A DNA stretch of 64,000 bases from positions 1 through 64,000 of the forward strand of contig NZ_WJXB01000010.1 in assembly GCF_009664975.1 (NCBI RefSeq). Direction: 5' to 3'. The position numbers were made by a program, and so were the translations under genes. Source of the DNA: Paenibacillus monticola (GTDB taxonomy: Bacteria; Bacillota; Bacilli; Paenibacillales; Paenibacillaceae). Below, piece by piece: positions 16,798 through 26,200 of the stretch (its first letter is position 1; every line of letters begins with the position of its first letter). The notes under the pieces were generated by a model that was not told where the DNA came from, searched no databases, and was given only the letters and a program-made list of their open reading frames with translations.

Positions 16798-16818
16798 GTT
16801 TGATTTCCCCGTAACCCC

Positions 16819-18285
16819 TCATGGAAGGTAGAACGCCCCGGCTGGAATAACCCCCTTGGCTTGACTGGAGCTTCCCCACATCAGTACAGCCCGTGCATCA
16901 CCCTGATTCTCAAAATACTCCACTTTCACTTCATGCAGCTTGCCCGCAATCAGATTCACGCTGCCCTTCCGTTCCTGCCCACTCTGCTTTACCCAGCTGT
17001 CAATGATGAGCACCCCGTCAATCCACACCCTCATCCCATCGTCCGAGGAAGAATAGATATTGTAGCTCTCGCTGTAAACCGCACTCAGTCTTCCGCTCCA
17101 CCGCACCGAGAATAGATCGGCTTGAATTCCCGGCGCGGGCGCAGCCTGCCTCCAAATGAAATTAATATTGGCATCTGTACGAACTAGTTCAGTTGTCCCG
17201 CTAAGCGTAGCATTATTGAAATATTGTCCCAGCAAGCCGTTAATGTGAACATCGTTTCCCTCGGAAACTCGCGTTGCAGCATACTCATCCCTCGTTAGAG
17301 TGAAGGCATCGTTCATGAAAGCTTTGATTACAGCCTCTTTATTGTTGTCATACAGCAGCTTGCCCCAGGTCATCTGATACGACCATTTATTCTGCGTCTT
17401 GGCCAGCAGTGCCGTAGAAGGAAGTTCTCCATTCTCTCCAATGGCGATCAGCTTTCCTCGTCCCAGATCCCATAGCTCATCATGATGACTATCCTTGAAA
17501 TCTCCGTCATAGATATCGAGCGCCAATATATCCACTCTGCCAGCACCAGGGTAATACCCTGCCGGAGCATCACACCATTCATTCTTGGCATTGGGACTCC
17601 ACACCCATAATAAATTGTGCAGCTTATGAACACTCGTGAAGCGGTCATACATGATGTTCCACAGCTCCAGGAAGTTGCTCTTCTGACCCCACCAGAACCA
17701 TCCACCATTCATTTCATGATAAGGTCTCCATAGTACAGGAATTGCTGCGTCGCTAAGTCTTTTCAAGTACACGGCTATCTTATCAAGTTCCCCAATCAGC
17801 GCAGCATACTGCGTTGTATCAGGCGTTATATATTTGTCGAATTCAGCGTTGCTGAGGCTCATAGATACATTTGACCAAGCAGATACTGTGCCTGGCAACG
17901 GAGCATGATAGCTCAGCGCTACAATACCGCCTGTTCCATACCAACGTATCGCGCTGCTGACTACTCCTTGCCGCTGTATATCCATTTGCTGTTCCGACTG
18001 ATTATTGATCGCACCTAGCTCATAGCCGTGAAGAGCCGCATATTGCCCACTTGTATTCTTCAACTTATCGCTGAATTCATCCGGACTCTCCAGATAATCA
18101 TGTTGTCCACTAATCACTCCTTTTCCTTGCAGAGCATATAGTTTCTTCAGCAATGTCCGGGCCGAAGCCACCAATTCCGGATTAGCCGGAGTCATGCTTA
18201 ATTTGCGAAAAGCCGTCTGCCACTCAACATCGCTCACAAACCGTGATGCTGAATCGATCATATCCCGCAGGATTCGCTGCTCCAT
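16819..18285 (-). CDS. GH26 beta-mannanase-like protein with C-terminal PA14 domain
   Basis: 488 aa. The GH26 barrel (about 30-330) has the acid/base Glu in RPYHEMNGGWFWWG (Glu191) and the nucleophile Glu in IAIGENGE (Glu284), with the aromatic residues expected for mannan binding. Residues about 350-485 form a PA14 carbohydrate-binding domain (LLGQYFNNATLSG, FSVRWSG, SSDDGMRVWIDG). No signal peptide is present at the given ATG, and none is obvious upstream. It may act on imported oligosaccharides, be exported non-classically, or have lost its leader. It is flanked by unrelated genes. Confidence 0.9.
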   Translation of the reverse strand: MEQRILRDMIDSASRFVSDVEWQTAFRKLSMTPANPELVASARTLLKKLYALQGKGVISGQHDYLESPDEFSDKLKNTSGQYAALHGYELGAINNQSEQQMDIQRQGVVSSAIRWYGTGGIVALSYHAPLPGTVSAWSNVSMSLSNAEFDKYITPDTTQYAALIGELDKIAVYLKRLSDAAIPVLWRPYHEMNGGWFWWGQKSNFLELWNIMYDRFTSVHKLHNLLWVWSPNAKNEWCDAPAGYYPGAGRVDILALDIYDGDFKDSHHDELWDLGRGKLIAIGENGELPSTALLAKTQNKWSYQMTWGKLLYDNNKEAVIKAFMNDAFTLTRDEYAATRVSEGNDVHINGLLGQYFNNATLSGTTELVRTDANINFIWRQAAPAPGIQADLFSVRWSGRLSAVYSESYNIYSSSDDGMRVWIDGVLIIDSWVKQSGQERKGSVNLIAGKLHEVKVEYFENQGDARAVLMWGSSSQAKGVIPAGAFYLP

Positions 18286-18432
18286 ACGTTCTCACCTCCC
18301 TTTTGTACTTTTTTGTACATTTTATGGAGGAACGTTGGACATGGACGCGGCGAATGGACAAGAAATCTAATCTTCACATGAAACGCAGAATCCCTTATGT
18401 ATAGTCCACACCTAGGTAGCCAACCACTTATT

Positions 18433-18849
18433 TCATCTTGTATAGCGCCATGGCAGTAAATCAGCGATTCCCACTTTTAGCAAATCACCAGCCTCGGATA
18501 TGATAACCTTACAGTCCTGACCATAATCAGCAATCATCTCTCTGCACATGCCGCATGGAGAAACGACTTTAATTTCCCTTTCATCGCTATCCGGGTCCGG
18601 ATGTCTCACGGCAACAATAGTATCGAACTCCTTGTAGCCCTCGGATATAGCTTTGCCAATCACCATAGCTTCTGCGCAGATGGTTACCCGCCCTAAACTG
18701 GCTTCCACATGAACCGACGTAAATATCTCCCCCGTCTTCGTGCGAAGCGCCGCGCCTACGTGGTGTCTTTCCCATTCATAACGTTTGGTAATAATCTCCT
18801 GCGCAGACGCAATTAACGTCTGATCCTCAATGGTAATTAAAGTATCCAT
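18433..18849 (-). CDS. Cytidine/blasticidin-S deaminase-like protein
   Basis: 138 aa from the ATG at 18849; a start at 18861 touches the AAGGAGG site directly and is less likely. The zinc site of the deaminase family is complete: CAEAMV supplies Cys and Glu, and VSPCGMCRE supplies the two other Cys. Length and the HHVGAAL segment resemble blasticidin-S deaminases and small cytidine deaminases. Substrate cannot be told from sequence alone. Confidence 0.85.
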   Translation of the reverse strand: MDTLITIEDQTLIASAQEIITKRYEWERHHVGAALRTKTGEIFTSVHVEASLGRVTICAEAMVIGKAISEGYKEFDTIVAVRHPDPDSDEREIKVVSPCGMCREMIADYGQDCKVIISEAGDLLKVGIADLLPWRYTR

Positions 18850-18950
18850 ATCAAATTCCATCCTCCTTCATCCTCTAAAAAGTATAATAAATCGCACAGA
18901 ATATAGATATACGCTATACTAATTTAAGCAAAAAAAAGGAGGAGCAGAAA

Positions 18951-19403
18951 GTGAAAGCACAGAAAAGAAAAGCACGGAAATTCATCATGAGTCTTATCAT
19001 CGTCGCACTGCTCGCCTTGGGCACTTACTGGTTTGGAGAGGACGGACAATCCACTTCACCTGCAACATCATCCGATAAGGACATCGTCCAGTTGGTCTTT
19101 CCATCGGAGCGGTATCCGGAGACAGCGAAGCATATACAAGACGCTATTTCGAGTGGGGAATCCGCCATATGTACCATAGACCGCGAGCAGGCGGAAGAGA
19201 ATCGGAGCCAATCCTTGAAGGATGTACCCACCAAAAAAGGCTATGATCGCGACGAATGGCCGATGGCCATGTGTCAAGAAGGCGGCGAAGGCGCCGACAT
19301 TGCATACATAAAGCCAAGCGATAACCGCGGAGCAGGCAGTTGGGTAGGCAATCAGTTGGAGAATTATGCTGATGGCACTCGTGTTGAATTAATGTTCAGA
19401 TAA
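18951..19403 (+). CDS. nucB: NucA/NucB-type deoxyribonuclease
   Basis: 150 aa from a GTG with AAGGAGGAG upstream. An N-terminal hydrophobic anchor or signal (about 12-28) is followed by the NucA/NucB domain: FPSERYPETAKHI, a CTIDREQAEENR segment, GYDRDEWPMA with the catalytic Asp and Glu, and EGGEGADIAYI...SDNRGAGSWVGNQL. In Bacillus these nucleases degrade extracellular DNA or cut DNA during competence. The gene name rests on family membership. Confidence 0.9.
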   Translation: MKAQKRKARKFIMSLIIVALLALGTYWFGEDGQSTSPATSSDKDIVQLVFPSERYPETAKHIQDAISSGESAICTIDREQAEENRSQSLKDVPTKKGYDRDEWPMAMCQEGGEGADIAYIKPSDNRGAGSWVGNQLENYADGTRVELMFR

Positions 19404-19458
19404 CAGAATTTAGAGCGTAAAATAGGATAGCAGTCTATTTCACATCTGGAGAGCTAAG

Positions 19459-19638
19459 GTGTTCTATATCTGTTATCGGGGAAAGAGACTCTATGGACCC
19501 ATGTCTGAAGCTGAGGCCTTGAAAGAATGGTTCGAATTGTCAGGAACGGTAAAGGAATTGTACCTCATTGAAACGGATGAAACGACAGGCAAAATCAAAC
19601 GTCAGATAGGACCTACCTATCGAAAAAAAAAGAAATAG
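19459..19638 (+). CDS. Small hypothetical protein, 59 aa
   Basis: A GTG with GGAGAG upstream opens a 59-codon frame. It starts VFYICYRGKRLYGPMSEAEA, continues with a helical LKEWFELSG stretch, and ends in a basic RKKKK tail. The family is not recognised. Clear codon structure and position just behind nucB support it as real. Confidence 0.5.
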   Translation: MFYICYRGKRLYGPMSEAEALKEWFELSGTVKELYLIETDETTGKIKRQIGPTYRKKKK

Positions 19639-19688
19639 CCCCATCCGGCATAACGCCCGGACGAGGCTGACAGTGTGATGCGGCTTGT

Positions 19689-19847
19689 TTAGAATAAACA
19701 GGCTTTTGTGATAATAACCAACAGGATGAACAGAACCAGAATAGCTCCCGTGGAAGTCCAAGGGCTTACTACCGGTCCACATGGACCTGGACCTACGCCT
19801 ACTCCACCAACGTTATTTCCACAACCGCAACCATACTCTGCACCCAT
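19689..19847 (-). CDS. YjcZ-type small sporulation/membrane protein
   Basis: 52 aa, ATG preceded by AGGAGG. A Gly/Cys-rich N-terminal half (YGCGCGNN) is followed by one membrane segment, TGAILVLFILLVIITKACLF. This is the layout of the short YjcZ-family sporulation proteins of Bacillales. Confidence 0.7.
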   Translation of the reverse strand: MGAEYGCGCGNNVGGVGVGPGPCGPVVSPWTSTGAILVLFILLVIITKACLF

Positions 19848-19969
19848 GTTAATTCCTCCTCATTAATATTGAATACAGCACAGAATATGTCAAAGGCGGA
19901 TATACCGTTTGGGCAAACTGGCAAAGAAATAAACGCACAGTGTCGATATAGATCAGGGGAGGTGTTGAT

Positions 19970-20146
19970 ATGGACATTGCTGCATTATCTATTGCCATGA
20001 GCCAAGCATCCTTGGCTCAATCAGTCAGTGTACGGGTATTCGATCTAGCCAAGGGCCAAGCTGAAACACAAGGTCAGAATATGGTCGAATTGATCGGAAA
20101 AAGTATTGACCCAAGTCTGGGAAAAGTGCTTGATATTAGTGTTTAA
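19970..20146 (+). CDS. YjfB family (putative motility) protein
   Basis: 58 aa. It begins MDIAALSIAMSQASLAQSVS and ends with GKVLDISV, and also carries the conserved AETQGQNMVELI segment. These are diagnostic of the YjfB family (PF14070), small proteins linked to motility genes in Bacillales. GGGGAGGTG precedes the ATG. Confidence 0.85.
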   Translation: MDIAALSIAMSQASLAQSVSVRVFDLAKGQAETQGQNMVELIGKSIDPSLGKVLDISV

Positions 20147-20319
20147 ATCCTTTATGCTTGTAATACAAGAACACTAGTTCCCACCCGTATCACAGCGAGT
20201 AGATTGGAGAGAGGCAGCCGAGAGGCTGCTCCTCTGTCTTCTGGAATCCTCACATAGCCCTTTGGGCTTTTCTTTTGGCCATAATACCGAACATATGATC
20301 TTATTACGAGGTGAATAAC

Positions 20320-20877
20320 ATGAAATCATACTATCAAATGACAGTACTGGAGAAATGGACGGAGGATTTGTATAAGCGGTTAAGCATTCATAAACCTTCA
20401 CAAATATCGATTGAGTATATTTCAGAACGACTGAATGTCTGGGTCCATTTCTTGGATGTACGAAGTAAGGGGATTGAAGCTTCTGCCGGGATGTACAGTA
20501 TGTTTATCGATAATCGCCTCCCATCCAATCTGCAGCGACTGGAATTTCTCCATGAGCTATGCCACCTGCTACGCCATGCGGGCAGCCATACGTTAATGAC
20601 AGAGCACTTTACACAGTCACAGCAAGATGAGTCGGAGCGCTTTATTCTCTATGCAGCCATGCCATACTCCATGATTTCCCACATGGCTTTGCCTGAGCTC
20701 CGTGAAGAAGCAGTTAGTTTCCTTGCAGCAGAGTTCCAGGTTCCCACAGAGCTAGCTATCCAGCGCATTGATCAAATTCAAAGACGTGTGTTTCAAGGAC
20801 AGCTTCTGGCCGTCATGGGAAGGAATGAGGAACATCCAGCCAATGAAGATATTAATTCACAAACATATTCGTTATGA
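20320..20877 (+). CDS. ImmA/IrrE-family metallopeptidase
   Basis: 185 aa from the ATG at 20320, behind GAGGTG. The zinc-binding HELCH motif lies within LEFLHELCHLLRHAG and a downstream helix supplies the third ligand (DESERFILYAAMPY). ImmA-type enzymes cleave XRE repressors to induce mobile elements; stand-alone chromosomal copies also occur. No XRE partner is adjacent, so the target is unknown. The next gene follows 49 bp downstream. Confidence 0.85.
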   Translation: MKSYYQMTVLEKWTEDLYKRLSIHKPSQISIEYISERLNVWVHFLDVRSKGIEASAGMYSMFIDNRLPSNLQRLEFLHELCHLLRHAGSHTLMTEHFTQSQQDESERFILYAAMPYSMISHMALPELREEAVSFLAAEFQVPTELAIQRIDQIQRRVFQGQLLAVMGRNEEHPANEDINSQTYSL

Positions 20878-20926
20878 AGTGCGGAGATAATACTGTTGCT
20901 GGAATTTACTCATGAGGGGGAGCGAC

Positions 20927-21100
20927 ATGGAAGCCATTAAAGTCATTCAGTTATTGTTGACCCATCCAGATTACACTGTAGATGCAGTACACCCCGAAAC
21001 ACCGGATTTTGTTGGCATTGAAGCGATTGAAGTAGATCACGAGACCCAAACCTTCTCTATTCTGCTGCAAGAACCCAAGGACGATGAGTTAGAGCCGTGA
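20927..21100 (+). CDS. Small hypothetical protein, 57 aa
   Basis: From the ATG at 20927, preceded by AGGGGGAG. An acidic protein (MEAIKVIQLLLTHPDYTV, then beta-like segments). It probably shares a transcript with the ImmA/IrrE gene. The family is not recognised. Confidence 0.6.
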   Translation: MEAIKVIQLLLTHPDYTVDAVHPETPDFVGIEAIEVDHETQTFSILLQEPKDDELEP

Positions 21101-21158
21101 TCTGCTTCCTGAGATACATATAAGAAATAAAGCAGTCATTTCAATTGCATGTGAGTAC

Positions 21159-21187
21159 AAAAAAAGCACCGTTTAAGGTGCTTATCT
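21159..21187. terminator. Bidirectional terminator
   Basis: AAAAAAGCACC and GGTGCTTATCTTTT form a stem with A and T runs on the two sides, between convergent genes ending at 21100 and 21193. Confidence 0.65.
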
Positions 21188-21192
21188 TTTAG

Positions 21193-21510
21193 TTATTTAA
21201 ATTTCATTACCAAAATCTCTTTCAGCACTTCAGTAACATCTCTTTTGGGATCTGAGAAGGTCTTATCGTAAGGCTCATCATAGAGGCGTTGAGCAAGAGC
21301 GACATCAGCTTCAACAATTTGAGCTTCTTTTCCATTAATCTGAACATTCCAAATTAGTGGGAACTCATTCACAAGCTCAAACGAAGCCTGATGGATCCCC
21401 TCTTCACTCTTCAACTCATTTAATAGATCGTTTAGAGGATTATTGATCTCCACTCTTCTTGCTTCATTGTTAATAAATACGCTTGAAATATCCTTTTTCC
21501 AATCTGTCAA
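21193..21510 (-). CDS. Hypothetical protein, 105 aa
   Basis: A TTG at 21510 lies seven bases after AAGGAGG, better placed than upstream in-frame starts. The protein begins with TDWKKDISSVFINNEARR; it is acidic and soluble with mixed alpha/beta character. No family is recognised. Confidence 0.6.
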   Translation of the reverse strand: MTDWKKDISSVFINNEARRVEINNPLNDLLNELKSEEGIHQASFELVNEFPLIWNVQINGKEAQIVEADVALAQRLYDEPYDKTFSDPKRDVTEVLKEILVMKFK

Positions 21511-21696
21511 AATAGCACCTCCTTCCTTTGACTTCATTTCAGCAACTCGTAGAATCAAACCCATTATTTATCCACAGGGCCAGTATAAGCCGGCACACTC
21601 CTTCAACTCATAAAATTACACGTTAGGCTTATATTATACCTTGTAATGAGTGTAATAGAAAATTTCGAATTCCAATTACAAGTGAGGACTGAATGG

Positions 21697-23037
21697 ATGA
21701 ATACATCTTCGGGAAATACGCAAGATGACCAAAGCTTGAAATGGTGGCAATTATCCTTATTGGGAGTTGCAGGTACGATTGGCACTGGATATTTCCTTGG
21801 TTCTGGACTGGCTATTTCAATTGGTGGGCCAGCAGTGTTACTGGCTTATCTTCTAGCAGCCATTGGAACCTATGTAGTCTTTGATGCTTTATCGCGCATG
21901 ACAGCAGCTCACCCAGAGCAAGGCTCCTTCCGTTCCTATGCCAAGAAGGCCTTCGGGAGCTGGGCAGGGTTTGGTAGTGGCTGGGTCTATTGGTGCTCTG
22001 AGCTGCTTATTATGGGAAGCCAATTAACGGCACTCTCCATATTCTCGCGCTTCTGGTTCCCGACCATACCCATGTGGATATTTGCAGCAGGCTTTGGAGT
22101 AGTAAGCCTTATTATCGTTTTTTTCGGCAATAAGGGATTTGACCGGGTCGAAAATGTGCTTGCTGTCATCAAGATGGCGGCTATTCTCATGTTCCTGGTT
22201 ATAGCAGTCGCTCTTTTGGCCGGCTGGATTGGTGGGAGCAAATATACGCCTAAGTTCCCGCATAGTTATAAGGGTTTGTTTCCAAATGGTGGTATTGGGT
22301 TATGGTCTGCTTTTCTTTTTGCCTTTTATGCCTATGGAGGGATTGAAGTGCTGGGAATTATGTCTTATCGGCTCCAAAAGCCGGAGGATGCACCCAAAGC
22401 TGGAAAGGTGATGCTTCTGGTTCTAGCGGTTGTGTATATACTGTCCATTGGGCTTGCTGTGACGATGGTACCATTAGGTGCCTTCAATCCAAAGGAAAGT
22501 CCCTTTGTGCTGGCGCTTAGCAGCGATCACCTGAGCTTTGTGCCTCATCTTTTTAACGGAGTGCTAATTATCGCCGGATTCTCTACCATGACCGCGTCGT
22601 TATATGCTGTAACCTCTATGATGATTACCTTGGCACAGGAAGGTGATGCACCTAAACTGTTCTCACACAAGTGGAAGGATAAATATCCCCTGTATGCACT
22701 TTGCCTGATCTCCGTTGGATTAATGGGAGCCATTATAATGTCGCTGCTGTTGCCAGGAAAAGTATATGAATATATCACTACCGCTGCTGGGTTAATGCTG
22801 CTGTATAACTGGTCCTTTATTTTGCTCTCTTCAGGAAAGCTGCTGAAAGCCGGCAAGCTAAGTGGGGTTAAACGTTGGGTCGGACTGCTGCTGATTGCTG
22901 CTGCAGTGGCAGGCACTCTTTTTCACAAGCTCAGTCGCCCAGGCTTCTACATCAGTTTGCTGCTGATCTCACTGATTGCGGTGTGTGACTTCATCGTACA
23001 TCGAGTCCGAAAGAGCAAGCTTTTAATGAAAGAATAG
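21697..23037 (+). CDS. APC-family amino acid permease
   Basis: 446 aa from the ATG at 21697 behind GAGG. About twelve membrane segments are visible. The first carries the APC signature GTIGTGYFLGSGLAISIGGP, and TM2/loop reads SRMTAAHPEQGSFRSYA. It belongs to the GABA/lysine/aromatic permease branch; the substrate is not evident. The 3' end overlaps the convergent LysE-family gene by 15 bp. Confidence 0.9.
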   Translation: MNTSSGNTQDDQSLKWWQLSLLGVAGTIGTGYFLGSGLAISIGGPAVLLAYLLAAIGTYVVFDALSRMTAAHPEQGSFRSYAKKAFGSWAGFGSGWVYWCSELLIMGSQLTALSIFSRFWFPTIPMWIFAAGFGVVSLIIVFFGNKGFDRVENVLAVIKMAAILMFLVIAVALLAGWIGGSKYTPKFPHSYKGLFPNGGIGLWSAFLFAFYAYGGIEVLGIMSYRLQKPEDAPKAGKVMLLVLAVVYILSIGLAVTMVPLGAFNPKESPFVLALSSDHLSFVPHLFNGVLIIAGFSTMTASLYAVTSMMITLAQEGDAPKLFSHKWKDKYPLYALCLISVGLMGAIIMSLLLPGKVYEYITTAAGLMLLYNWSFILLSSGKLLKAGKLSGVKRWVGLLLIAAAVAGTLFHKLSRPGFYISLLLISLIAVCDFIVHRVRKSKLLMKE

Positions 23038-23655
23038 TAACTGGACAGCCTGTACACCAAAATAAAAACCAAAACCTACAAGAGAAAGCCCTGACAGCAT
23101 AGAGATGGTTCTTAACACTCCAATCGTCAGTAATTTGCGGAAGACACTGGAAGCAGCAGCCATGGTAACATCCCAGAGTAAAATGCCCAGCACGATAGCA
23201 CCGCTATAAATAAGTAACTGCTGCATCGGATACGTATTGGCTGCCTTAGCTAGTATGGAACCGTAAATGCCTAACCAGAACAGGATGGAAAGCGGATTAA
23301 ATAAGGACATCAGGAAGCCCGACAGAAACGACGAAGCCAATGAGGCCTCATTTCCCCTCATGTCGGCTACTGTTATCGCACCTGCATTCTTAATGCTCTC
23401 AATACCTGTGTACAGCAGCACAAAAAAACCGAATAGCCATAAAAAAGCTTTCACAAACGGAGCATCCAGGAGATGAATTACACCAAAATAAACAAGCAGC
23501 ATGTAGATAATATCTGCGCTTATGGCCCCAAGACCGATAAACCAGGCATGCCAAAAGCCTCCACGAATCCCTTTATCCAACTGGGCGGCGTTGATTGGGC
23601 CGATCGGAGCGGAAAGGGATAAACCCAGAAAAATATAGCCAATAAAAATATTGAT
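23023..23655 (-). CDS. LysE-family transporter with an apparent ATC start
   Basis: 210 aa if read from an ATC at 23655, which lies six bases after an ideal GGAGG. The 25 residues before the first ordinary start (a TTG at 23580) complete the first LysE membrane helix and its signature LSLSAPIGPINAAQ, so starting at the TTG would remove an essential helix. Six membrane segments follow, including FNPLSILFWLGIYG. The family exports amino acids or related metabolites. An ATC start is very rare; it may lower expression or be a mutation of ATG. Confidence 0.8.
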   Translation of the reverse strand: MNIFIGYIFLGLSLSAPIGPINAAQLDKGIRGGFWHAWFIGLGAISADIIYMLLVYFGVIHLLDAPFVKAFLWLFGFFVLLYTGIESIKNAGAITVADMRGNEASLASSFLSGFLMSLFNPLSILFWLGIYGSILAKAANTYPMQQLLIYSGAIVLGILLWDVTMAAASSVFRKLLTIGVLRTISMLSGLSLVGFGFYFGVQAVQLLFFH

Positions 23656-23763
23656 GTAGTTCCTCCCCCTTTAGGTTGCTGTGTTATTATCCTATTCGGA
23701 CAAGGGTATAAATTATGAGGAACAAACCACAATAAAGAGTATTGTGAAAAAAGGTGGTCTTCC

Positions 23764-24999
23764 ATGAAGAATAACAAAGGGGCTCTGTTTGCACTGGCTT
23801 CCATTCCGTTAATAATGACGTTAGGGAACTCTATGCTGCTGCCAATTCTGCCGCAAATATCACAAGAACTAGGGATTAGCGCCTTTCAAGTCAGTATGAT
23901 TATTACGGTTTACGGTCTCATAGCGATTGTGATGATTCCTATCGCAGGATATTTATCTGACCGGTTTGGACGTAAGATCGTCATCTTACCCAGCCTTATC
24001 CTTGCTGCTGTTGGTGGGTCAGTTTGCATTGCTGCTGCCTGGCTTATGGACGGGGTAAGCGCATATTGGGTGATCTTAGGGGGACGCTTCCTTCAGGGGA
24101 TCGGAGCAGCAGGAGCGTTTCCAATCGTATTACCCTTTGTAGGCGACTTGTTTAAAGATGAAGAAGAGGTCAGTAAAGGCTTGGGAATCATTGAAACCTC
24201 CAATACCTTTGGTAAAGTGTTAAGTCCGATCTTAGGCGCTTTTCTAGGCACTTTGCTGTGGTATGCTCCTTTTATAGCTATTCCTATTCTTTGTCTGATC
24301 TCATTCCTATTAGTTCTACTTTTGGTGAAAAAACCAAAAAAGGAAGAACAAGCCCAACTTAAAAACCTACGTCAATTCTTATCAGGGATAAAAGACATTT
24401 TGCGCGAAAAAGGGCGTTGGCTGTATGCTATTTTCGCAATCGGCGGTATCTGTATGTTTGTTACTTTTGGAGTATTATTCTACTTATCCGAGACACTCGA
24501 ATCCAAATACAACCTCCACGGTGCTTCAAAAGGCTTTGTCCTAGCCATTCCGCTGGCCCTGCTCTGTCTAGCCTCTTATGGAGGGGGAAAGATTATAGGA
24601 CAAAACAAAACCCTCATGAAATGGTTGGGCTTTGGCGGGATGGTCTTGCTAACTAGCGCAATGATCATTACTGGCTTTCATAAAGGAATTTATTTCATGG
24701 TCGGATTCTTAAGTTTAAGCGGGATTGGAATTGGGGTCGCATTACCTTGCATGGACGCACTGATTACTGAGGGGATTGAAAAAGAGAACCGCGGCACAAT
24801 TACCTCTCTTTACAGCAGCATGCGCTTTATCGGGGTGGCACTTGGCCCTCCAGTTGTCTCGCTACTGATGATTAGAGGACACTGGGTGTTATTCGGTACT
24901 ATGGCTGCTGTTGGTTTAGTGGGTGGCTTACTAACGTTATTCGCTGTGACTCCCAACAAACAAGAGAAAGGTGAAACTCCTGTTAGGATTACTCGTTGA
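23764..24999 (+). CDS. MFS drug/siderophore-type efflux transporter
   Basis: 411 aa with twelve membrane segments. Motif A of the MFS follows TM2 (GYLSDRFGRK) and a motif-C-like GAAGAFPIVLPFVGDLF stretch lies in TM4-5, typical of 12-TM multidrug proton antiporters such as the Bacillus YmfD/Blt group. The substrate is unknown. AAAGGTGG precedes the ATG. It is divergent from the LysE-family gene. Confidence 0.85.
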   Translation: MKNNKGALFALASIPLIMTLGNSMLLPILPQISQELGISAFQVSMIITVYGLIAIVMIPIAGYLSDRFGRKIVILPSLILAAVGGSVCIAAAWLMDGVSAYWVILGGRFLQGIGAAGAFPIVLPFVGDLFKDEEEVSKGLGIIETSNTFGKVLSPILGAFLGTLLWYAPFIAIPILCLISFLLVLLLVKKPKKEEQAQLKNLRQFLSGIKDILREKGRWLYAIFAIGGICMFVTFGVLFYLSETLESKYNLHGASKGFVLAIPLALLCLASYGGGKIIGQNKTLMKWLGFGGMVLLTSAMIITGFHKGIYFMVGFLSLSGIGIGVALPCMDALITEGIEKENRGTITSLYSSMRFIGVALGPPVVSLLMIRGHWVLFGTMAAVGLVGGLLTLFAVTPNKQEKGETPVRITR

Positions 25000-25013
25000 T
25001 ATCGCTCTTTTGG

Positions 25014-25051
25014 AAAAGGGAGAAGCCCTAGGTGAGTCGCTTCTCCCTTTT
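25014..25051 (+). terminator. Terminator of the MFS gene
   Basis: AAAAGGGAGAAGC and GCTTCTCCCTTTT form a perfect 13-bp stem between convergent genes; it can act in both directions. Confidence 0.8.
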
Positions 25052-25068
25052 ATTATTTTGTAGTGCTG

Positions 25069-25476
25069 TTATTTACTCCTCATCCGATTGTTCCTTGGGT
25101 TATGTTCTACTTCCGCAAGCCCTAAGATCTCCAACAAAGGAGGTATATACATGCCAAATCTGCCACGCAAACCTTTTTTCAAGCCGTACCAACCCCCGAT
25201 TGGATTATCAGGTGAACGTCCCCAGGCTTCAACCGTTCCCTCTTTTACAGGTTTCTGCTCATCCGCACTACCAAGTTCTATCCAGTCCTCATGCTTTTTG
25301 AGCATAGCCGCTAAGTCATTCACACAACGATAATCATAATGCAGAACAGTTTTGCCTACGGTACATACCAAAATTGTTTTTCCATCTTTTTCATCCTTAT
25401 ACATTTCATATTCTGAGGTTTGAGGAGGAGTTGTTAATTTCCAAGGATACTCTTTGGTTCCTTCCGTAATCGGCAT
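25069..25476 (-). CDS. Hypothetical protein, 135 aa
   Basis: ATG with GGAGGG upstream. A soluble protein with W-rich, beta-type sequence (EYPWKLTTPPQTSEYEMYKDE, GGWYGLKKGLRGRFGMYIPPLLE) and a basic C-terminus. It may belong to a small integron-type or DUF6855-like family; that is tentative. No signal or membrane segment. Confidence 0.65.
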   Translation of the reverse strand: MPITEGTKEYPWKLTTPPQTSEYEMYKDEKDGKTILVCTVGKTVLHYDYRCVNDLAAMLKKHEDWIELGSADEQKPVKEGTVEAWGRSPDNPIGGWYGLKKGLRGRFGMYIPPLLEILGLAEVEHNPRNNRMRSK

Positions 25477-25599
25477 ACTATCCCTCCTTAGCTTTTATTC
25501 TTGTATTATAGCATTTTATAGTGAATTCCAGCTTTTCCTGATAGACTAACCTTATCCATTTAGGAGAAAGATAAATAAAAATTTAGGAGATTAATGCTG

Positions 25600-26082
25600 A
25601 TGAGTAATAAAATTGGAATGATTATCAAACTTATACCCAAAGAAACAGAAAGCACTTATATTTTTGACAGAATTCATGCCGAGGACATTAACGCACTAGC
25701 TGTTTCCATGTTAGATGCATTTACAGATACCGAGGACTTTGAGGGCGAAACCTTAGAGGATTTACATGAAGAAATTCTTAGTGTGGTTGTAGATGGTTTT
25801 GGCGTATTTATCCCTGAAGCTTCCTTCCAAATCAAGCAGAACTCCGATATTGCATCTGTCATACTTATCAGTATGTACAAGGGGAATCCCTTTGTGTCGG
25901 AACTATTCACTACCAAAAAATATTTGAATTTAGGTATGGCCAGTAGTCTTTTGAACAAAAGCATAAATGTGTTATGGGAATTGGGGTACGAGAACTTAAT
26001 TTTATATGTTCATCCTAGAAATATAGGAGCCATTAATCTGTATAAGAAAATCGGATTTACGGAGTTAGAAGTGGAGCGTTAA
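25600..26082 (+). CDS. GNAT-family acetyltransferase
   Basis: About 160 aa. Two ATGs (25594 and 25600) follow AGGAG; the second is better spaced. The C-terminal half is a GNAT core: an ELFTTKKYLNLGMASSLL cofactor loop and LYVHPRNIGAINLYKKIGF. The N-terminal half is less conserved. It transfers an acetyl group from acetyl-CoA to an unknown amine. Confidence 0.8.
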   Translation: MSNKIGMIIKLIPKETESTYIFDRIHAEDINALAVSMLDAFTDTEDFEGETLEDLHEEILSVVVDGFGVFIPEASFQIKQNSDIASVILISMYKGNPFVSELFTTKKYLNLGMASSLLNKSINVLWELGYENLILYVHPRNIGAINLYKKIGFTELEVER

Positions 26083-26200
26083 ATAGGAAGAGGTATTTTC
26101 GAGAATGAGAATGAAGATGATGTTCTTTGTATTTATAACATCATTTGATTTGTCCTTAAATAAAGAAATGAAATAGAATTTCTTTACTATATGACAAACC

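Noticed and set aside
20160..20310. A riboswitch or T-box before the ImmA/IrrE gene
   Set aside because: Some hairpins can be drawn, but no conserved riboswitch or T-box sequence is present.
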